From positions 21,993 through 43,987 of the forward strand of contig JACQXU010000001.1 of the NCBI GenBank assembly GCA_016208545.1: a stretch of 21,995 bases of DNA, in the 5' to 3' direction. A model generated the notes under the pieces. It saw only the letters and a program-made list of their open reading frames with translations. It did not search any database and was not told where the DNA came from. Both the position numbers and the translations under genes were made by a program. This stretch comes from Candidatus Uhrbacteria bacterium (GTDB taxonomy: Bacteria; Patescibacteriota; Patescibacteriia; UBA9934; GWF2-40-263). Below, in pieces: positions 17,541 through 21,995 of this stretch (position 1 is the first letter of the stretch; the number at the start of each line of letters is the position of its first letter).

Positions 17541-20500
17541 ATGCGTTCAGCAAAAACATTTTTAACGTATTTTGTGGCCATCTCGATGCTCATTTACTTG
17601 AGCTTCGGCGCCACACTGCTGTCCATTACGACAGCTCAAGCCCAAACGGTCGGTGTACCCAACACCATCACCTATCAAGGGCGACTTAAGAACTCGAGTG
17701 GAACGGCTCAAACCGGAACATTCGACTTCATCTTTTATCTCTATACAGCTTCCTCTGGAGGAACTGCTGTGGCAACAGAGACGCACGATGACGTTACAGT
17801 CACAAACGGATATTTTTCCGCGACTTTGGATTTTGACGGAGACATTACAGATTTTGCTAATAATCAATTCCTCGCAATTGATGTGAAAGCAAACGCGGCG
17901 TCAAGTTACGACTCGATGACAACTCGCGTGCCGATCACAAGCGTTGCCTACGCGCAGTTTGCACGAGCAATTGAAAACTCTGCAACCGCGCCGTCCAGTA
18001 ACTTGTTTAATGGGCGCATGTACTACGACACAGCTCTTGGGTCGTTGTATGTGTACAGCGCGGCTGAAGCGGCTTGGCACATTATTGCTTCAACAACCGG
18101 TGAAACGATAACCAATGCTGGTTTCGCGCAAGCTGGCGGCAATGATGATTTTATTGCTGGAATGCTTGGTGTTGAAGGAAACATCTATACTGACGGCGAC
18201 TTGGCAGTTGACGGCGACGATATTACAAGCGACGGCGATTTGATTATTACTGGCGCGACTGGAGCGAACGTTGTTGCGACCACCGGAACGCTCGACCTTT
18301 CAACAAGCGCGGCGGCGAACATTACTGCGACTCCTGGTGGTGCGACCAATCTTTTCAATGTACTCACAGGAAACCTGCAAGTTGGAAACGGAACTCCGAC
18401 TCTCACCCTTGATGGAGAGGATCTTTATGTCGAGGGTTCGTTTGAAACAGATGGAGCTGTTCGAATTGATCTCTCGGGAACAAACGGCGCAGTGATTACC
18501 GATACCATTACAGGCGCTGGCGCGAGTTTGGGAATCGAAGCAACACCAGCTTCTTCAAACGTAGCTGTCATGGCGCTCAACATTTCTCAAGAGGCTTCAG
18601 CCAATACAAATCCACTTGATATTGCCATTCAGATTGACAACGAAGACACAGATCTTGCCATTCCAACAGGTCTCACCATGATTTCAAGTGGAGGTGGCGC
18701 GATCACGACCGCGCTTGATGTTTCTGCTGCGGCCATTGGCACCGCTCTTGCCTTTGGTGCAAACGATATTGATGGGACGAACTTTGATGTGACGGGATCC
18801 AGCGGGAGCGTTCTTTCCCCTGGAGTTTTCGCGTTTGGTGGTGCATCCGCGGTTGCTTATAGTGTGGTAGGTGATAACACCACAACAGCAAGTGCTTCCA
18901 TGGATTCTGATGATGATCTCTATATTGAAGGCAATCTTGAAGTGGATGGAACGCTCGTTGCCAACGTAACAGTGACTGGTACAACAGAGACGACGTTTAC
19001 CATTGACTCTGACAGCAGCGGCGCAGTGGACGTGGACGTTCAGCTTATCTTTGAGGATGATGCTGCGGCGACAAACACACTTACATGGGATGATGGTTTG
19101 GATACGTTTATCTTTAACAACGATCTTCAGTTAACAGGTGACTTAGCAGTCAATGGCGACGATATTACCTCAGATGGGGATCTCACGTTCAACACAACAG
19201 GAAATAACGTTATTTTTGCGGACGGAGAGACTCTTGAGATCGGTGGCTTGGCTGGCAACTCCGCCTTTAACTCGATTTCAGGCGCAGCAACACCTGGTGC
19301 GGCGGCGGTTGCGGCAGATAATGACCTATTTATTGAGGGCGATCTTGAAGTTGACGCAACAGTCACGTTTGACGGCGCAGTAACTTTTAACAGCACACAC
19401 ACATTTAACGGCGCTGTAACCTATAATACAGATGTTAACATGACATTTGCGACAACTGAAAATTTGGCGATCACGAATGCAACAGCAACAGATGATGTCC
19501 TTGATCTTACAGCAACAGCTGTTGGAACAGATGCTGCAGAAATTAATTTTACACTTGGAGATGATGCTGATGCGGATTCGGTTTCTGGTCTTGAAATTAA
19601 CGTAACAAGCGCCGCTACATTAGACGCTGACGTTTTGCGCGGTTTGAATTTGGTTGTTGCAAGCGCTGACGGCACTGTCACAGAAACAGCTATTGCGATT
19701 TCCGGATCCTGGGATAATTTGATCGATGGAGCTGAATTCGATGTTTCAGGAACAACCGGTTCGATTACGATCAACGACAACGGTGACGCAGGTTCACTCA
19801 CAATTGAAAGCACAAACTTGGACATTAACGATTTGACATTTGTCGGAGCTGGAACAATCGCGACTGGAGCCGGAACAGCTCTTGCGATTGATTCAGGCAC
19901 AACCGGCGCTTTGAATATCGGTACAACAGGTTCTGCAAAGACGATTACTTTTGGAAATGGAACAGGCGGAACAACAATAAATATTGACACAGGAACTGGC
20001 GGACTCGATATTGACAACCTCGGAGTTGTTTCAATAGATGGCGAGCTTGTCGCGATTGGAACAGCCTCTGACGGAGACAGTGCAACAGGAGACGCAGATC
20101 TCTACGTTTTAGGCGATTTCGAAGTTGATGCAACCGCAAATTTTGACGGAGCCGCTGATTTTGATTCAACAGCAAATTTTGACGGCGCGGTCACTGGCAC
20201 AACAGATGTTGACTTGACTTTTGCCGGCGGTGAAACGATGACAATTACGAATGCGAGTCTCACGGACACAGCTGGCGCTCTTAATGTCACTGTAACGTCA
20301 ACAACAGCAAATGCTTCGCTTGAGGCTGTGAACATCATCATGACGAACGCGGATGACAGCAATGCAGAAACAATATCGGGACTCTTTATCTCTTTAGACA
20401 ATGATGCCACAACATCAGATGACACAGTGATTGGTTTGTATATTGAAGATCCAGAAGACGGAACAGATTCAGCAACTATGGACAGAATGATTTTTTTGGA

Positions 20501-21995
20501 TGCAACAGACTCTTCCGCTGCGCTTGCAGATGGTATTTTTTACAATGTTGATGGAACAATGACAGATGCAATTGACGTCTCTGATGCTGAAATTGTCAAC
20601 GCCATTAATGTTGGTTCAAACACTATTTTGGGTGTGGAACCTATAATTGATTTTGGTGATTTTGATTTAAGCGCTGATGGTCAGATGACTCTTGCTCCAG
20701 ATGATGCAGGAGACGCAATAAACATTTCACTTAATACAAATAATAGCCAAGGTCTTGTTATTAATGGTGGGGCGGCGACAACAACAACTGACGGCGCTAT
20801 TGATCTCAACTTTTTTACCGTGACGAACGGTGCAGAAGGAGTCAATCTTGATATTAATATCAACGATAACTCCAACACAGCGACCGTGATTGGGCAGTTA
20901 ATCAATGTGGATAATGATTCGGTGACAACAGATGCGACTGTTCATGGATTGTACATTGATAATGAGAACGGTGTTGCGTCCGTGGACAACATGATCACGA
21001 TCGATAACTCTGATACAGACACTCTCGTCGCTTCTGGTATCCAATTTTTGTCAGCTGGTGGTCGCATCACAGACGTGATCGAGATAGACGCCACGGCGAC
21101 TGCTGTTGCTGGAAATTCAATCAACATAGAAAGTCCAGCAACAACCGGAAACGCGATTGACATCACATCCTCTGGAATCTTCACCAACGATCTCATTGAC
21201 ATCAACGTCGGCGCACAAGCCGCCACAGGAGACGTTATGGATATAGCGCTGGGCGCAACAGCAGTTGCGGCTCGAGCTTTGGTAGTTACCTCGACAGGCG
21301 CTTCTTCAAGCGCTGGCTGGGTTATGAATGTCGACGGTTCAGGGATCTGGACTGGTGACATGGTCTCATTTGATAACACAGGTGATACAGCATCAACTGG
21401 CGACTTTATATCTTTCACAACAGGCAATGGTGACGCAGATGGCGATATTATGGATGTGACTGTTGAAGCAAACGCTGTTTCAACTCAAATCTTCGATGTG
21501 AACAACGCTGCCATTTCTGATGAAGCCGGCTGGTTGCTTGAGGTTGATACAACTGCCGCATGGACAGGAAACGCAATTGATTTCACAACAGGCGCGCAAG
21601 CTTGGACTGGAAGCGTAATGGACTTCAACATAGGCAATGCTGCCGCAACGGGAGACGTTATAAATATCGTCACTTCTGCTCTAGCTGTTGGAGCTCAAGA
21701 TGTCTACGTTGACAACGCCGCCGCTTCTACAGTAGACGGTTGGTTTGCTGAAGTAAATTCAATTGGCGCTTGGACAGGTAACATGTTTGATGTTGATGTT
21801 ACTACTGCCATTTCAACAGGAAATGTATTTGACGTGACTTATCCAACAGCCGCTTCAACCGGCAATGCCATTGACCTTAACATGGGAACAAACCTTGCAG
21901 GTCAAGCCATTGACATTAACCTGACAGGTGTCCGTACAGATGACGGCATTAATATTGATGATGATTCAACTGGCAATACTCCTGTTCTTGACATG
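17541..21995 (+). CDS. Giant secreted Asp/Thr/Gly-rich beta-repeat surface protein, C-terminus off window
   Basis: The frame is open for 1485 codons to the window edge. It has a signal peptide with a long hydrophobic core (about 9-31, cleavage near AQA-QT at 34), an N-terminal domain (about 37-150: NTITYQGRLKNSSG, FDFIFYLYTASSGG, VTVTNGYFSATLDFDG) of a type common at the start of bacterial surface and fibre proteins, and then only repeats. One recurring unit is D-L-[YF]-[IV]-x-G-[DNS]-[LF]-E-[VT]-D (near 18414, 18915, 19323 and 20099), paired with GDLAV-[DN]-GDDITSDGDL (near 18198 and 19138). From about 21130 a 13-15-residue period x-T-G-x-[AVM]-[IVM]-[DN]-[FIV] appears. The body is almost free of Lys and Cys and very acidic, suiting a long beta-solenoid fibre outside the cell that may bind Ca. 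All minus-strand ORFs inside are shadows. Confidence 0.88.
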   Translation, partial: MRSAKTFLTYFVAISMLIYLSFGATLLSITTAQAQTVGVPNTITYQGRLKNSSGTAQTGTFDFIFYLYTASSGGTAVATETHDDVTVTNGYFSATLDFDGDITDFANNQFLAIDVKANAASSYDSMTTRVPITSVAYAQFARAIENSATAPSSNLFNGRMYYDTALGSLYVYSAAEAAWHIIASTTGETITNAGFAQAGGNDDFIAGMLGVEGNIYTDGDLAVDGDDITSDGDLIITGATGANVVATTGTLDLSTSAAANITATPGGATNLFNVLTGNLQVGNGTPTLTLDGEDLYVEGSFETDGAVRIDLSGTNGAVITDTITGAGASLGIEATPASSNVAVMALNISQEASANTNPLDIAIQIDNEDTDLAIPTGLTMISSGGGAITTALDVSAAAIGTALAFGANDIDGTNFDVTGSSGSVLSPGVFAFGGASAVAYSVVGDNTTTASASMDSDDDLYIEGNLEVDGTLVANVTVTGTTETTFTIDSDSSGAVDVDVQLIFEDDAAATNTLTWDDGLDTFIFNNDLQLTGDLAVNGDDITSDGDLTFNTTGNNVIFADGETLEIGGLAGNSAFNSISGAATPGAAAVAADNDLFIEGDLEVDATVTFDGAVTFNSTHTFNGAVTYNTDVNMTFATTENLAITNATATDDVLDLTATAVGTDAAEINFTLGDDADADSVSGLEINVTSAATLDADVLRGLNLVVASADGTVTETAIAISGSWDNLIDGAEFDVSGTTGSITINDNGDAGSLTIESTNLDINDLTFVGAGTIATGAGTALAIDSGTTGALNIGTTGSAKTITFGNGTGGTTINIDTGTGGLDIDNLGVVSIDGELVAIGTASDGDSATGDADLYVLGDFEVDATANFDGAADFDSTANFDGAVTGTTDVDLTFAGGETMTITNASLTDTAGALNVTVTSTTANASLEAVNIIMTNADDSNAETISGLFISLDNDATTSDDTVIGLYIEDPEDGTDSATMDRMIFLDATDSSAALADGIFYNVDGTMTDAIDVSDAEIVNAINVGSNTILGVEPIIDFGDFDLSADGQMTLAPDDAGDAINISLNTNNSQGLVINGGAATTTTDGAIDLNFFTVTNGAEGVNLDININDNSNTATVIGQLINVDNDSVTTDATVHGLYIDNENGVASVDNMITIDNSDTDTLVASGIQFLSAGGRITDVIEIDATATAVAGNSINIESPATTGNAIDITSSGIFTNDLIDINVGAQAATGDVMDIALGATAVAARALVVTSTGASSSAGWVMNVDGSGIWTGDMVSFDNTGDTASTGDFISFTTGNGDADGDIMDVTVEANAVSTQIFDVNNAAISDEAGWLLEVDTTAAWTGNAIDFTTGAQAWTGSVMDFNIGNAAATGDVINIVTSALAVGAQDVYVDNAAASTVDGWFAEVNSIGAWTGNMFDVDVTTAISTGNVFDVTYPTAASTGNAIDLNMGTNLAGQAIDINLTGVRTDDGINIDDDSTGNTPVLDM

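Noticed and set aside
18185..21673. Many long open frames on the minus strand across the giant gene
   Set aside because: They mirror the GCN/ACN/GAY codon pattern of the forward repeat protein and give Val/Ala/Ser/Pro-rich or Gln/His/Leu-rich nonsense; the forward frame has a signal peptide and coherent repeats.

Overview
The window looks like a chromosomal segment of a Candidatus Patescibacteria (CPR) bacterium; the exact lineage cannot be read from it. The inference rests on a combination: an archaeal-type CMP-kinase-like protein, a T4SS-pilin-like secreted protein, very compact genes with 4-bp overlaps, extended -10 promoters that put transcription starts at or just before start codons, a basic 36-aa small ORF beside secG, and a very long Asp/Thr/Gly-rich secreted repeat protein. 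Base composition is moderately A+T-rich.

Region by region. (1) 1-2090: secG and a peptide-binding lipoprotein-like/ABC substrate-binding protein run leftward; a membrane-anchored DsbA-like protein with a CPYS active site runs rightward. (2) 2242-4479: a Cys-rich T4SS-pilin-like membrane protein, then an A+T-rich two-gene cassette (68-aa protein + AbiEii-type nucleotidyltransferase), a likely toxin-antitoxin pair. (3) 4637-7874: uvrA, which carries a palindromic repeat inserted in frame, convergent with rplS (L19). (4) 8123-9881, leftward: tRNA-Ile(UAU), a 56-aa membrane protein, an RluA-family pseudouridine synthase and a CMP-kinase-like protein, the three protein genes each overlapping by 4 bp. 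(5) 9928-12194: small membrane protein, frameshifted beta-propeller-like gene, tRNA-Val(GAC), and a zinc-finger anti-sigma-like protein. (6) 12259-13578 leftward: CCA-adding enzyme, then a 300-bp intergenic region full of palindromes and tandem short repeats. (7) 13890-17405: a tight three-gene operon encoding a secreted cohesin-domain protein with six copies of an unfamiliar W/LP repeat (frameshifted), a secreted dockerin protein, and a membrane-anchored cohesin protein. (8) 17541-end: the first 1485 codons of a giant secreted beta-rich repeat protein.

The most interesting proposal is the cohesin-dockerin-cohesin operon next to the giant secreted protein: it looks like a self-contained cell-surface assembly in which a Ca-binding dockerin protein could bridge a secreted and a membrane-anchored cohesin protein. 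No glycoside hydrolase catalytic domain is visible in the operon, so a surface-display or adhesion role fits better than a classic cellulosome.

Non-coding DNA is unusually rich in structure: two related TA-flanked inverted-repeat elements (4485-4570, 7886-8068), a third unrelated 183-bp one (10373-10555), a REP-like palindrome (11648-11710), degenerate 7-8 bp tandem repeats at five places, and a perfect 28-bp palindrome next to two inverted DnaA-box-like nonamers.
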